Positions 37,491 through 47,280 are shown, counted from the stretch's first letter. The stretch: DNA of 64,000 nucleotides from Marinitoga lauensis (GCF_004135675.1 NZ_QHLX01000008.1:1-64000), one strand, 5' to 3'. Numbers and translations are program-made. The notes: generated by a model not told the origin, from the sequence alone.

Positions 37491-39466
37491 ATTCAGTATA
37501 ACCAATTTTCCAGTATTCTACAAGTCTTTTGGGATTTTGTCTGTAAAGTCTGGAAGTTTTTGTCTGATATAAAATGAATTTCCGTAATAAGGCTTTGTTG
37601 TACCAGTTAATTGTTTAACTATATAAAGTTCGTCTTTTGCGCGGGTTATTGCAACATAAAATAGTCTTTCTTCTTCATCTATTTTCTTTTCTTTTAAAGC
37701 CATGCCGTTTGGGAAATCACCAGGGTTTACAGAAATTATAATAACAACCTTCCATTCAAGCCCTTTTGCTCCATGAACTGTTGTAAGTGTAATTTTTTCA
37801 GTCTTTCTATCTTTTCTGCTCCTTGAATTTCTATGTTTTCGCTCAATGCTAATTCTTCAAGAAATTTGTCTAAAGTATCATATCTTGAAGCAATTTCAGA
37901 TAATCTTTCTACATCAAGTTTTCTTGAATAAGCGTCTTTGAAATTCAATTCAAGATATTCTCTATAAAACTCAAGATAGATATAATCTATTAAATCCTGT
38001 GGATTTTCTGTTTCATTTTCATAGAGATATAATATAATATCTTTTAGTTTGGGATATTTTTTTAAGTTAATATGATCAAATGCATCATAAGGTGTGGTGT
38101 ATTCCATTAAATTAGCATAAAATTCATTTGTGATTTTTGTCATAGTTTTTTGACCTATACCAGGGAATAATTTTAACACTCTTGACCATGAAATATTATC
38201 AAATGGGTTAGCAATAACCTTTAGAAAAGCCATAATATCTTTAATATGTCTTGTTTCTATAAATCTTTTTCCTGATAATAATTTATAAGATATTTTATTT
38301 GCATCTAATTTTTGTTGTAATGTCATTGATAAACTATGAGAACGATATAATATTGCAATTTCTTCAGGTGATATACCTTCATCGAATTTATTCTCTATCA
38401 ATTGGACAACAAAATCCGCCTGTTCTAATTCATCATAAGTTTTAACTATTTTTGGTTTATAATTATAAGATGATCTAAAAGGTTTTAATTTTTTAGGTAT
38501 TGAATGTGTTGGTATTAAATAATTTTCAAGCTCAACTATTTCAGGGACACTTCTATAATTTGTTTGTATTTTAAATAATTTAACATCTTTATGTTTTTGA
38601 AAATCTTCAACATTTTCAAATCTGGAGCCTCTAAAGGAATATATACTTTGAGAATCATCACCAACTACAATAAGGTTTTTATGAACACTTGATAAAAATT
38701 CAACTATTCGTAATTGTACCAAACTGGTATCCTGGAATTCGTCTACTAATACCCATTTATATTTTGAGGCAATATGATTTCTAATATCCTCGTTGTTTTC
38801 TAGTAACCTCAACGTATTAATAAGCATATCGTCATAATCCATAGCGTTTATTTTTTGTTTAAGTTCTATATAATTCATATAGATTTTTTCTATATCTTCC
38901 TCATAATCTATTAAATAAGGGGCAACATCTAAAATAGCTTCTCTCAATGATTTTATAGTATTGGTTGCATAACCTATTATTTTTAATATAACGCCTTCAT
39001 TAGGTATATGTTTTGCTTCTTCTTTGGTTAAATTACCCTTATATTCATTTTTTGCAATTCGCATTAAATCTTTTGAATCTTCTGCATCAAGTATAGAAAA
39101 ATTATTTTCATATCCAAGTAGTTTGGAGTATCTTCTTAATAACATATTACATATATGATGGAATGTTCCTGCGGTAAGCGAGGATGTATCTATATTGGTA
39201 ACGTTTTTTACTCTTTCAATCATTTCTTTTGCAGAAGCTCTTGTAAAAGTTACTAATAATATATTTTCAGGTTTTATTCCCTGAGATAATAAATAAGCTA
39301 TTTTATAAGTAATAACCCGGGTTTTCCCTGAACCCGGGCCAGCTATTATTAACGATCTACCACTGGAATTAACAACGGCATTTAATTGTTCGTCATCAAG
39401 CTCTTCTTTAAAAAATTCTGGAATAACATATTCACTTTTTTTTATGTTAAAAACTTTTTCTTCCAT
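37489..39466 (-). CDS. pcrA: UvrD/PcrA-type DNA helicase (two frame breaks)
   Basis: About 659 residues, superfamily 1A. Motifs in order: Q-motif LDDEQLNAV, Walker A AGPGSGKT, VTFTRASAKEM (Ia), VDEFQDTS (II), VGDDSQSIYSFRGS (III), TNYRS (IV), TVHGAKGLEWKVV (V) and ERLFYVAITRAKDEL (VI). Motif V comes into frame after one A is added near 37800, and the C-terminal end after one A near 37530; the stop is TAA 37491-37489. It unwinds DNA 3' to 5' in repair and replication restart. It follows rpoD with a 15-base gap. Shorter than the usual 700-plus residues of PcrA. Confidence 0.88.
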
Positions 39467-39481
39467 AATTATCCTCCAGGA

Positions 39482-40742
39482 TTATAATTCTTTGCCAAGC
39501 ATTGAGCTTAATTCTTTTAGTTGTGCACTTCGACTTGGATGTCTTAATTTTCTTAACGCTTTTACTTCAATTTGTCTAATTCTTTCTCTGGTAACGTTGA
39601 AATATTGGCCAACTTCTTCAAGTGTTTTAACCTTTCCATCTAACAAACCGTATCTCATTTTTAAAACCATAGCTTCTCTTGGTTGTAATGTATCTAAAAT
39701 CTTTTCTAATTCTTCTCTTAATAACATCTTCATTGCAACCTCTGAAGGTTTATCCAATGAATCATCAGCAATAAAATCACCTATAGTTGAATCATCTTCA
39801 TCGGATGATCCTAAAGGTGAGTCAGCGGAAATAGTTTCTCTTGCGGTTAAAAGTATTTCATTTACCTTCTCAATAGGTTTTCCAGTTAATTCAGCTAATT
39901 TTTCTGGAGAAGGATATTCCCCATATTCCTGTAAATATTCTCTAATAATTTTATTGAATTTATTTATGGTTTCTACCATATGAACAGGTATTCTAATAGT
40001 TCTTGCCTGATCAGCTATAGCTCTTGTGATAGCCTGTCTTATCCACCATGTTGCATATGTACTAAACTTAAATCCTTTTTTATAATCGAATTTATTTACA
40101 GCTTTTATAAGACCAATATTTCCTTCCTGTATTAAATCGAGAAATGATAATCCTCTACCAACATATTTTTTTGCTATTGAAATAACAAGTCTCAAATTAG
40201 CTTTTATCAATTCATCACGAGCTTTTTTATTACCTTCATGAGCTCGCTTAGCCAATCGTTTTTCTCTTTGAGGGTTAATAATTTTATTTTCCCAATTTCT
40301 TTTAAATAGACTTTTATAGGGTCTTTTAAAGACATATTATCAAATACCTGAGTAACCCCATCTTCCAGATAATCCATTAATTCTATTGTAGCAGCACCTT
40401 CAGATTCAATCATTTCTTCAATTTCCTGAATACTTTCATCATCCAATTGAGAACCATCATCAACCATTATGCCCTCTTTTTCTAATGCTTCATATACTTT
40501 TTCTATTAATTCAGTATCTAATTCTGAAGGTAATGTCTTATCAATATCTTCATATGTTAATACCATATTATTCTTTTTCGCTTTTTTTATCAATTCTTTA
40601 ACGATTTTTTCAAAAGGTTTTGGAGGTTTATAGCTTTTCCTTTTTTCTTTTTGACCTCGACAAATTCTTTTGATTTGTCGACATCACCTATTTCTAAATT
40701 GCCAATCTCTTCGATGGCCTTCATTAAATTTTTATCTGCCAT
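39482..40742 (-). CDS. rpoD: Primary sigma factor RpoD/SigA (two frame breaks)
   Basis: About 421 residues. Region 1.1-like helices ([14 protein letters not shown]) are followed by [18 protein letters not shown] (1.2), [20 protein letters not shown] (2.1-2.2), [20 protein letters not shown] (2.3-2.4), [13 protein letters not shown] (3.0) and [20 protein letters not shown] (4.2). Breaks near 40645 and 40262 are single missing A's. The ATG at 40742 overlaps the dnaG stop (TAATG). It directs RNA polymerase to TTGACA/TATAAT promoters, which fits the promoters seen in this window. Essential, so the breaks cannot be real inactivation. Confidence 0.93.
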
Positions 40743-42471
40743 TAAAAAACACCTCCTCGCTTTTTGAGGGTAGCGAGTATTTCAAAAATTTTTTTCATTA
40801 TTTCCTTTTTTTCTTTTGGATCGACAGTAGAATTTAATAATTTTCTAAGTTTTTTGATTTCTTTTTCTTTTCGAAATCTCTCTACTGATTGTATTAGACT
40901 AAAAAAAACCTTTTCTGGTTCTATATCATAATCAAAATTCCATGTCAATTTTATTAAATCAACTAATTCTTCGCTACCATTTTCAAGTATATGAGATAAG
41001 TCATAACCATTTTCTATGAAATCTAAAAATTCTTTTCCACAATTTTCAAAATCATTTGAGGAAAGTTTATCCATTATATTATTTCTAAATCTTTTGTGTT
41101 TAATCCAGAGCCATATAAGTTGTTTATCAAGCTCATTATATTTTTTTGTTTTGAAGAAATACTATCTTCTGTTTGAGAAACATAGGGAATAATCTTTTTA
41201 TTGAATTTTTTATATTTCAGTATATTTTCAATGGCTTTTTTTATATTATTTTCAGGTTTTAATAGTATTAAAGAAATTCTTTTGATGAAGGTATCTAAAA
41301 TTGCAGCATGCTTAGATTTTTGGAATTTCAAATACCATTCTGCCATTTTTTCTAAATATTGTTCTATTCCGAATTCATCATTTATGTTATATTTATCTTT
41401 ATAATATTCAGGTATAAAGTCATAAAATTTTTTAGAATTTTCTAATGCTTTTAGTACACCATTTTTCCCTTGCTTTTTTATTAGTTCATCTGGATCTTTA
41501 GTATTATATTGAGATATTGCAACTTGAAATCCATATGATAATAGATAATCAAATGATTTTAAAGTTGCATTTTGTCCAGCAGCATCCATATCAAACATAG
41601 TAATAACTTTATCAGTTAATTTTATTAATTTTTTAGCATGATTTGCAGTAAATGCAGATCCTAAAATAGCTACAGAATTTTCAAATCCGTTTATATGCAT
41701 GCTTATAGCATCAAAATATCCCTCTACAAGAATAGTATATTTTTCTCTTTTAATAATATTTTTAGCTTTATCATATAAAAAGAGTATTTTTGATTTTTGG
41801 AAGAATTTGTTTTCTGGACTATTTAAATATTTAGGAATTTCATTATTAATAGAACGTCCAGCAAATGCAACAACCCTTCCAAAATCATCTTTTATAGGAA
41901 TAATGATTCTATTGTTGAAAACTTCGCTTCCATCTTTTCTTATTATTCCTAATTCTGATCCAAGTGTTGGTGGTAAATCAAAATCATCTAATATAGATGA
42001 TTTTAAAGAACCATTAGAAAATCCTAATTCAAACCTTTCAGCATAGTCCCTTGAAATGCCTCTTTTTATTAAGTAATTCCATGCAGGATGAGATTTAGGC
42101 AGATTTAAAAGTATTTCCTTATATTTATTATGATAACTTTCAAATATCTGCAGTTCTGTGGGTAATTCTCTTTTTTTTAAATATTTTGAAATATCAATAC
42201 CCGCTAAATTTGCAGCTTTTTTTACAGCATCAATAAAACTCAATTGTTCGTATTTTTGAATAAAACTAATTGGATCACCGTGCGCACCACATCCAAAACA
42301 ATGAAAGGTATTGGTTGTGGGAAAAATAAAAAAAGATGGTGTATCTTCAGGATGAAAAGGACACAATGCAGTATAATTCTTTCCTGTTCTTTTTAAGGAA
42401 AGATAATTTCCTACTATATCTTTTATATTTAGTCTAGAATTAATTTCATCTAAAATTTCTTTTGGTATCAA
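40742..42471 (-). CDS. dnaG: DNA primase DnaG (one frame break)
   Basis: About 577 residues. Zinc-binding CPFHPEDTP ... CFGCGAHGD (CHC2), the RNA-polymerase core, Toprim motifs LVEGYFDAISMH and TMFDMDAAGQN, and a C-terminal helical helicase-binding domain. The last 110 residues are in another frame beginning at 41074; adding one T near 41076 joins them, so I treat both parts as one gene. Start chosen at TTG 42471 (MIPKEILDEI), eight bases after GGAG, giving the standard primase N-terminus. Makes RNA primers at the replication fork. dnaG-rpoD is the classical macromolecular synthesis operon. Confidence 0.9.
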
Positions 42472-42498
42472 AATACCATCTCCATATAGCAAAAGGAT

Positions 42499-42519
42499 GG
42501 GAACGGAAAAACCGTTCCC
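42499..42519 (-). terminator. Hairpin between rpsI and dnaG
   Basis: GGGAACGG, five-base loop, CCGTTCCC. It lacks a long T-run on the minus strand, so it may be a weak terminator, an attenuator or an RNA-processing site between the ribosomal and dnaG-rpoD parts of the block, similar in placement to the terminator before dnaG in E. coli. Confidence 0.6.
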
Positions 42520-42551
42520 TTATTATGCAACATTTTGATATAGCCCAAAAA

Positions 42552-42959
42552 TCATCTCTTTGAGAATTGTGGAGCTCTTCTTGCTTTCTTTAAACCATAT
42601 TTCTTTCTTTCTACTTCTCTTGGGTCTCTTGTTAATAATCCGTGTTGTCTTAACACAGGTCTTAAATTTTCGTCGAATTGTAATAAAGCTCTTGCTATTC
42701 CCAATCTTATAGCACCAGCCTGTCCGTTCATTCCGCCACCTTCAACAGTAATTACTAAATCAAATTTTCCTTCGTTGTCTGTTACTGTTAATGGTTCTAA
42801 AGCGTGTTTTGACCAAACTGGGTTATTATTGAAATATTGTGTTAAGTTTTCAAATTCTTTTTTATTAACTCTTACTTTACCTTCTCCAGGTCTTAAATGT
42901 ACTCTTGCGATAGAAGCCTTTCTTCTACCTGTGCCGTAATAATCTATAAATTCAGCCAT
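42552..42959 (-). CDS. rpsI: 30S ribosomal protein S9
   Basis: 135 residues. [20 protein letters not shown] at the N-terminus, [19 protein letters not shown] in the middle, and the basic C-terminal [17 protein letters not shown] that reaches the decoding site P-tRNA. It follows rplM by 14 bases, the usual pairing. No frame break. Confidence 0.96.
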   Translation of the reverse strand: MAEFIDYYGTGRRKASIARVHLRPGEGKVRVNKKEFENLTQYFNNNPVWSKHALEPLTVTDNEGKFDLVITVEGGGMNGQAGAIRLGIARALLQFDENLRPVLRQHGLLTRDPREVERKKYGLKKARRAPQFSKR

Positions 42960-42973
42960 GCATTATTCCCTCC

Positions 42974-43420
42974 TTATAATTCCAACTTTTCTGGTTTTTG
43001 TGCTTCATGAGGGTGATTAGAACCAGAATAAACCTTTAATTTTTTGAACATATGTCTTCCTAAAGTTGTTTTTGGAAGCATTCCTTTAACAGCTTTTTCA
43101 ATTAATCTTTCTGGATATTTTTCTAATATTTCTCTTGCAGTTTGTTCTTTTAATCCTCCAGGATAACCTGTATGTCTATAATATTTCTTTTGTGTCCATT
43201 TTTTACCTGTTAACACTATTTTTTCAGCATTTATTACAATAACATAATCACCTGTATCAACATGTGGTGTATATGTTGGTTTGTGTTTTCCTTGTAAAAC
43301 TTTTGCTACTTGTGCGGCTAATCTACCTAATGACATTCCAGCTGCATCAACAACATACCATTTTCTTTCAACTTCTTCATTTTTTGCTAAATAACTCTTT
43401 TGAGTCATAATTGAAGCCAT
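42974..43420 (-). CDS. rplM: 50S ribosomal protein L13
   Basis: 148 residues. [45 protein letters not shown] and [13 protein letters not shown] are L13 signatures. SD AAGGAGGAC precedes the ATG at 43420. Early assembly protein of the large subunit. Confidence 0.96.
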   Translation of the reverse strand: MASIMTQKSYLAKNEEVERKWYVVDAAGMSLGRLAAQVAKVLQGKHKPTYTPHVDTGDYVIVINAEKIVLTGKKWTQKKYYRHTGYPGGLKEQTAREILEKYPERLIEKAVKGMLPKTTLGRHMFKKLKVYSGSNHPHEAQKPEKLEL

Positions 43421-43437
43421 TTTGCTGTCCTCCTTTC

Positions 43438-43968
43438 TTAGGAAAAAAAGTTTTTGATTCTTTTATATAACAAATCGCCCAAAATTGCATCTGTAATAAA
43501 TTTTATCAAATTAAAAGATATTATAGTTATAATAAGTGTCCATGAACTTAATCCAAAATATTTTGCTGCTTCATTAAAAGACATTTTAAAATAAATCGGT
43601 ATAATCGCCATATTCATTAAAACCATAGCTATTCCTACTCCAAATGCTGCAACAAAAAATTTAATATATTTATGTATATTTAATTTAAAGATTGTGAGAA
43701 TAGAAATAAAAGTTAAAATTGCTATGAAATCCATTGAAACGCCAATTAAATCACCAGATTTTACAAAATAAAATACAAGGTCTTTAGTAATTAACGAAAA
43801 AACAGCAGTTTTCCAATCAAACAAAAATAATGAAGCTATTATTAATAAAGCACTTGGGTCAAATTTTAAAAAACTTGCAAAAGGAAATATTGGGAATTCT
43901 AAAAACATTAATAATACAGATAAAGCTCCTAATATTCCCGCCGTGGATAAAATTTTTACACGGCTCAT
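43438..43968 (-). CDS. ribU: ECF transporter substrate-binding (S) component, RibU-like
   Basis: 176 residues, about six membrane helices. [20 protein letters not shown] with the FLKFDPS motif is typical of riboflavin-specific S components, and in Thermotoga maritima, as I recall it, a characterised RibU lies at the same place next to rplM. It binds riboflavin at the outer face and passes it inward with shared EcfT and ATPase subunits, none of which are in this window. No FMN riboswitch is seen upstream; it is embedded among ribosomal genes. Confidence 0.85.
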   Translation of the reverse strand: MSRVKILSTAGILGALSVLLMFLEFPIFPFASFLKFDPSALLIIASLFLFDWKTAVFSLITKDLVFYFVKSGDLIGVSMDFIAILTFISILTIFKLNIHKYIKFFVAAFGVGIAMVLMNMAIIPIYFKMSFNEAAKYFGLSSWTLIITIISFNLIKFITDAILGDLLYKRIKNFFS

Positions 43969-43980
43969 ATTATCACCAAC

Positions 43981-44255
43981 TTACTTTTCAGGATAAACGC
44001 TAACTAATCTTCTATTATTTTTCTTTTCAAACTTTACATAACCTTCTATTTTAGCAAATATTGTGTGATCCTTCCCATTCCAACATTGTTTCCTGGGTGG
44101 AAATGTGTTCCTCTTTGTCTAACAATAATATTTCCTGGAATTACTTTTTGACCATCACTTTTCTTAACTCCGAGGTACTTTGGTTTTGAATCTCTTCCAT
44201 TTTTTGCTGTACCTCCACTCTTTTTAGAAGAAAAGAGCTGAAGATTTATTTTCAT
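43981..44255 (-). CDS. rpmA: 50S ribosomal protein L27 (one frame break)
   Basis: About 92 residues. [20 protein letters not shown] and [18 protein letters not shown] are L27; one G added near 44068 restores [19 protein letters not shown] reading through to TAA 43981. The N-terminus [15 protein letters not shown] has a nine-residue extension with the LQLF-SSKK motif, which in Firmicutes is cut by the protease Prp before L27 can work at the peptidyl-transferase centre. The prp gene is directly upstream. Confidence 0.92.
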
Positions 44256-44548
44256 TATTTATTCACCTCCACTTTCAAGTTATCGGGATAACTCATTTCA
44301 ATGCTTTTTAAGGCGTCATATAAATATTTCATCAATTTATCAGACATTTCATTATTCGTCCAGTTGATTTTTAAATAACCATCTTTTTTCTTGAATTTCC
44401 CACTTTTTTCATTTTTTAAAATTTCTGCAACAAATTGTGTTAACACACTAACAGCACTGCATACAATATCTTTTCCAAACTCATCAAATTCAGCATGTCC
44501 TTTAATTTCAACAAAATTCTTTTTGAAATTAAATTTTACATTAATCAT
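44255..44548 (-). CDS. prp: Ribosomal-processing cysteine protease Prp
   Basis: 97 residues. [20 protein letters not shown] contains the catalytic His (GHA) and Cys (DIVCSAVS) of the Prp family (YsxB/DUF464). It removes the N-terminal extension of L27. It overlaps rplU by four bases and touches rpmA, the conserved rplU-prp-rpmA order. Confidence 0.92.
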   Translation of the reverse strand: MINVKFNFKKNFVEIKGHAEFDEFGKDIVCSAVSVLTQFVAEILKNEKSGKFKKKDGYLKINWTNNEMSDKLMKYLYDALKSIEMSYPDNLKVEVNK

Positions 44549-44856
44549 GCTTCAATTTTTTTGATTTTTAAAGCTGTGTAGTGTTGGCGATGTCCTTTCT
44601 TTCTTCTATAATTTTTTCTTCCCTGGAACTTTACAACTAATACTTTTTTATCTTTACCATGTTTTACAACTTCAGCAACTACCTTTGCATTTTCTACATA
44701 AGGTTTTCCTACTTTAGCTGTTTCATCTTTTACGAATAAAACCTTATCTAAAACTACTTCTGAACCTGGTTCATATCCGTTTAATTTTTCTGTGTAAAGT
44801 TCCATACCTTCTTCTACTTTGTACTGTTTTCCGCCAACTTCAATAATAGCGTACAT
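44545..44856 (-). CDS. rplU: 50S ribosomal protein L21
   Basis: 103 residues. [17 protein letters not shown] and the C-terminal [16 protein letters not shown] are L21. ATG 44856 is chosen because GAGGAGGTG lies six bases upstream; an in-frame earlier start at 44883 would overlap the leader. First gene of the block that runs to pcrA. Confidence 0.95.
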   Translation of the reverse strand: MYAIIEVGGKQYKVEEGMELYTEKLNGYEPGSEVVLDKVLFVKDETAKVGKPYVENAKVVAEVVKHGKDKKVLVVKFQGRKNYRRKKGHRQHYTALKIKKIEA

Positions 44857-44886
44857 ATAGTCACCTCCTCTTGAAATAGTCAAAGT

Positions 44887-44924
44887 GGGCTAAGGTACCA
44901 TTATGGCTTTAAGACCTTAGACCC
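44887..44924 (-). promoter_or_regulatory. Structured leader of rplU (L21-leader-like)
   Basis: On the minus strand GGGTCTAAGGT pairs with ACCTTAGCCC, enclosing a smaller CCAT/ATGG hairpin, 38 bases in all, ending about 30 bases before the rplU start. A structured L21 leader is known upstream of rplU-prp-rpmA operons in Firmicutes; this has the same place, but I cannot confirm a match to that family. Probably autogenous control by L21 or L27. Confidence 0.55.
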
Positions 44925-45033
44925 TTTCCGGAATATTTTATCATATTTCTCACTAAACATTGATTAAACTTATGTTAAAATTATAAATCGATTTGTGTGG
45001 AATATGATATTTATAATTATTAAAAATCATGGT

Positions 45034-45098
45034 GTAACATAAGTTACGGAAAAAATATATACAAATGGTATATAATATAACCGGATAAAAAATATCCG
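45034..45098 (+). promoter_or_regulatory. Promoter with two inverted repeats upstream of the ferredoxin/DUF1858 operon
   Basis: GTAAC-ATAA-GTTAC (45034-45047) lies about where a -35 or an activator site would be; TATAAT (45071-45076) is the -10; CGGATA-AAAAA-TATCCG (45082-45098) follows at the transcription start. GTAAC-N4-GTTAC resembles CRP/FNR-family HcpR sites as I recall them from Clostridia and Thermotogota. The second palindrome could be a repressor site or a 5' hairpin. SD AAAGGAGTG precedes ATG 45133. Confidence 0.5.
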
Positions 45099-45132
45099 AA
45101 TTAAAAAATAATTATAAAGGAGTGATTTATAT

Positions 45133-45891
45133 ATGGAAAAATTTAGAGTTGAAAAGGAAAAATGTATTGCTTGTAGAGCTTGTGTCAGAACGGCACCGGA
45201 AAATTTTAAAATTGAAGAAGGCAAAGCAGTTGTGTATAAACAACCAGAAAACGAAGAAGAATTAAGTAAAAGTCAAAGAGCAATGGAAATATGTCCTACA
45301 AAAGCAATTCTATCATTAAAAGATAAACCAATAACTGGTGATTCAAAAGTCAAAGAGACTTTAGAAAAATATCCACATTTAAAAGAAGTATTATTAGAAA
45401 TATCTCCTAAATTTAGAACAATGCAAAATCCTGTAATGTGGAATACTGTCGCAAAATATGCTACATTTAAAAATGCTGCGAAAATGACAGGAGTATCATT
45501 ATGTGAGATTTTACATACTTTAAATAAAAAATTGGGATTAGAAAAAGAATTATATGAACTATTTCCAGAATGTATAAGAGAAGTAACTCCTAAATATAAT
45601 AGTGTGGAAATTACATGGAATGAACCAGAAACAACTATACAAATACCGGAAAATAATATGGAAACAATTGCTTTAATTATCAATCAAATAGAAAATTTAA
45701 AACCAGGAAAATCATTGGTTTTTGAAGGTGTATTAGAACTCGATCCAATAATAAAAGTAATAGAATCACATGGTTTCTTATATAATATCAATAAAATTAA
45801 CCAATTTAAGACCAGAGTTTCTATATATAATAAAGAAGTAAATGAAAAAGAAAGTAATAAAAAGAATACGAAATCCTTGATGTTAGAATGA
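45133..45891 (+). CDS. Ferredoxin-DUF1858-DUF2249 fusion protein
   Basis: 252 residues. Residues 5-60 are a single-cluster ferredoxin (CIACRAC near 11 and EICPTKA near 54). Residues 70-160 contain a DUF1858-like unit (SPKFRTMQNPVMW, AKMTGVSLCEILHTLNKKLG). Residues 165-240 look like DUF2249 (KPGKSLVFEGVLELDPIIKVIESHG, a TusA-like fold). DUF1858 and DUF2249 are found with hemerythrin-like and nitric-oxide/oxygen-stress proteins in anaerobes. Function here is unknown, but a redox or ligand-sensing role is likely. The stop overlaps the next start (ATGA). Confidence 0.7.
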   Translation: MEKFRVEKEKCIACRACVRTAPENFKIEEGKAVVYKQPENEEELSKSQRAMEICPTKAILSLKDKPITGDSKVKETLEKYPHLKEVLLEISPKFRTMQNPVMWNTVAKYATFKNAAKMTGVSLCEILHTLNKKLGLEKELYELFPECIREVTPKYNSVEITWNEPETTIQIPENNMETIALIINQIENLKPGKSLVFEGVLELDPIIKVIESHGFLYNINKINQFKTRVSIYNKEVNEKESNKKNTKSLMLE

Positions 45892-47009
45892 TGCAACAGG
45901 ATCCATTTGATATAATCATAAAAAAAGCATATTCATTAAATCCAGGTGAAGGTTTTGTATTAGTGCAAACATTTGTTCCTACACCACTAATTAATATGCT
46001 TGATGGTATGGGATTTGATGCTAAGGTTGAAGAGGTTGGACCATATGAAGTAAAGGTATATTTTACACGTAGAATTGAAGAAGAGATAAATGATAGTGAA
46101 GTTTCTGATAAACCTACAATAACAATACAGTCTGCAACTCCTGTTGGATATCCAATAATCATGAGATTATTACAGTCAAAAAGATTAAAACAAACGGTAA
46201 ATATAAAGGAATTAAAAATATGGGAAGAAACAGAAAAACATCTTGGTTGGATAATAAATAAAAAAGCAGATATAAGTTTTTCAGCATTAATAACTGCTGC
46301 AAAATTGAGAGAAGCAGATGTAAAAATGCCTGTTGTATTTGTATGGGATAATTTTACTATATTAACAAGAGGATATAAAGCAAAATCGCTTGAAGATTTA
46401 AGAGGAAGAAAAATACATATTCCATTGTTTGAAGATGCACCACCTGCTAAGATAACTAAATATTTAATTGAAGCAAAAGGTTTAAATGTGGAAGATTTCG
46501 AATTTACATTTGGGAATCCGTTTGGAAGGCCAAAACAAATAATGATGGACTTTTTATCAGGGAAAGCGGATACAGTTCTTTTGAGAGAACCGGAAGCGGG
46601 TTTTGTTGTTAAAGTATTGGAAGAAAGCAATATTGAATATTCAGAGCTTTCCTATGGAGAAATCTGGAATGAAATTAATGATGGATTTGGATTATTACCA
46701 AATGCAGGGGTTGTATTTAAAGGTGAATTGGTTAGAGAGTATCCGGAAATTGTGAAAGTTGTATTGGAAGAATTAGAAGAAGCAATAAACTGGGTGAATG
46801 AGAATAAAAAGGAAGCAGCCAAACTTTCATTTGATATGATGAGAGCACCAATAAAGAATGTTGAAAAATTCCTGGAAAGAGTGACATTTAAATATGTAAG
46901 TGGTGAAGAGCTGCAGGAAAAGGTATATAAATTTTATGATATTTTGATAAAAAACGATATTATAAATGCAACACTCGATGATGAATTAATGAAGATTTTC
47001 AAAATTTAA
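45888..47009 (+). CDS. DUF2249 domain fused to an NMT1/SsuA-type substrate-binding domain, no signal peptide
   Basis: 373 residues. Residues 1-65 (LNPGEGFVLVQTFVPTPLIN, VEEVGPYEVKVYFTR) are a DUF2249/TusA-like domain. Residues 80-373 form a type-2 periplasmic-binding-protein fold of the NMT1/SsuA/ThiY kind: TIQSATPVGYPIIMRLLQSK, KADISFSALITAAKLR, SLEDLRGRKIHIP, ADTVLLREPEAGFVVK. There is no signal peptide or membrane helix and no ABC permease nearby, so this binding domain should act in the cytoplasm. Coupled to the ferredoxin fusion gene; the pair share the DUF2249 domain. A terminator follows. Confidence 0.7.
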   Translation: MMQQDPFDIIIKKAYSLNPGEGFVLVQTFVPTPLINMLDGMGFDAKVEEVGPYEVKVYFTRRIEEEINDSEVSDKPTITIQSATPVGYPIIMRLLQSKRLKQTVNIKELKIWEETEKHLGWIINKKADISFSALITAAKLREADVKMPVVFVWDNFTILTRGYKAKSLEDLRGRKIHIPLFEDAPPAKITKYLIEAKGLNVEDFEFTFGNPFGRPKQIMMDFLSGKADTVLLREPEAGFVVKVLEESNIEYSELSYGEIWNEINDGFGLLPNAGVVFKGELVREYPEIVKVVLEELEEAINWVNENKKEAAKLSFDMMRAPIKNVEKFLERVTFKYVSGEELQEKVYKFYDILIKNDIINATLDDELMKIFKI

Positions 47010-47010
47010 T

Positions 47011-47035
47011 AAACTCCCGATTTTATCGGGAGTTT
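47011..47035 (+). terminator. Terminator of the ferredoxin/DUF2249 operon
   Basis: AAACTCCCGA, loop TTTTA, TCGGGAGTTTT, immediately after the stop codon. Confidence 0.9.
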
Positions 47036-47094
47036 TCAAATTGTTGTCAAAGTAAAATAAGAAAAAAATAATATAAGCGAATCCTATATTTATA

Positions 47095-47280
47095 GAATAA
47101 AAAAATAAAACGAATGAAGACTCGCAGATTGCCTGAAAAAATCATGAATGAAAGCCGACAAAAAAACAGGACGTTTTTTTGAGCGAAGCTTTTGCAGGAT
47201 GCAAAATCTGAGTGTCGGCTGAGAATGATTGATTTTTTCAGAAAAGCAATCAAGCGTCTGAATGAGTTTTATTTTTATTC
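47095..47280 (+). repeat. Long structured hairpin element 1 with GGA-loop hairpins
   Basis: 186 bases whose ends pair (AATAAAAC against GTTTTATT), with further exact pairings GATTGC/GCAATC (47127/47246), CTGAAAAAATCA/TGATTTTTTCAG (47133/47230) and GCCGACA/TGTCGGC (47154/47213). At the tip are two hairpins: AAAAAAAC-AGGAC-GTTTTTTT (47160-47180) and TTTTGCA-GGA-TGCAAAA (47190-47206). A related element lies at 48170. Either a dispersed palindromic repeat or a structured RNA. Open frames across it only read through the palindrome. Confidence 0.6.

Noticed and set aside
40742..41074. Separate 110-residue gene between rpoD and dnaG
   Set aside because: Its sequence is the missing C-terminal helical domain of DnaG and it begins exactly where dnaG loses frame; one added base joins them.
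43969..43981. FMN riboswitch for ribU
   Set aside because: The spacer to rpmA is only 12 bases, and no riboswitch-like conserved structure is present near the gene.
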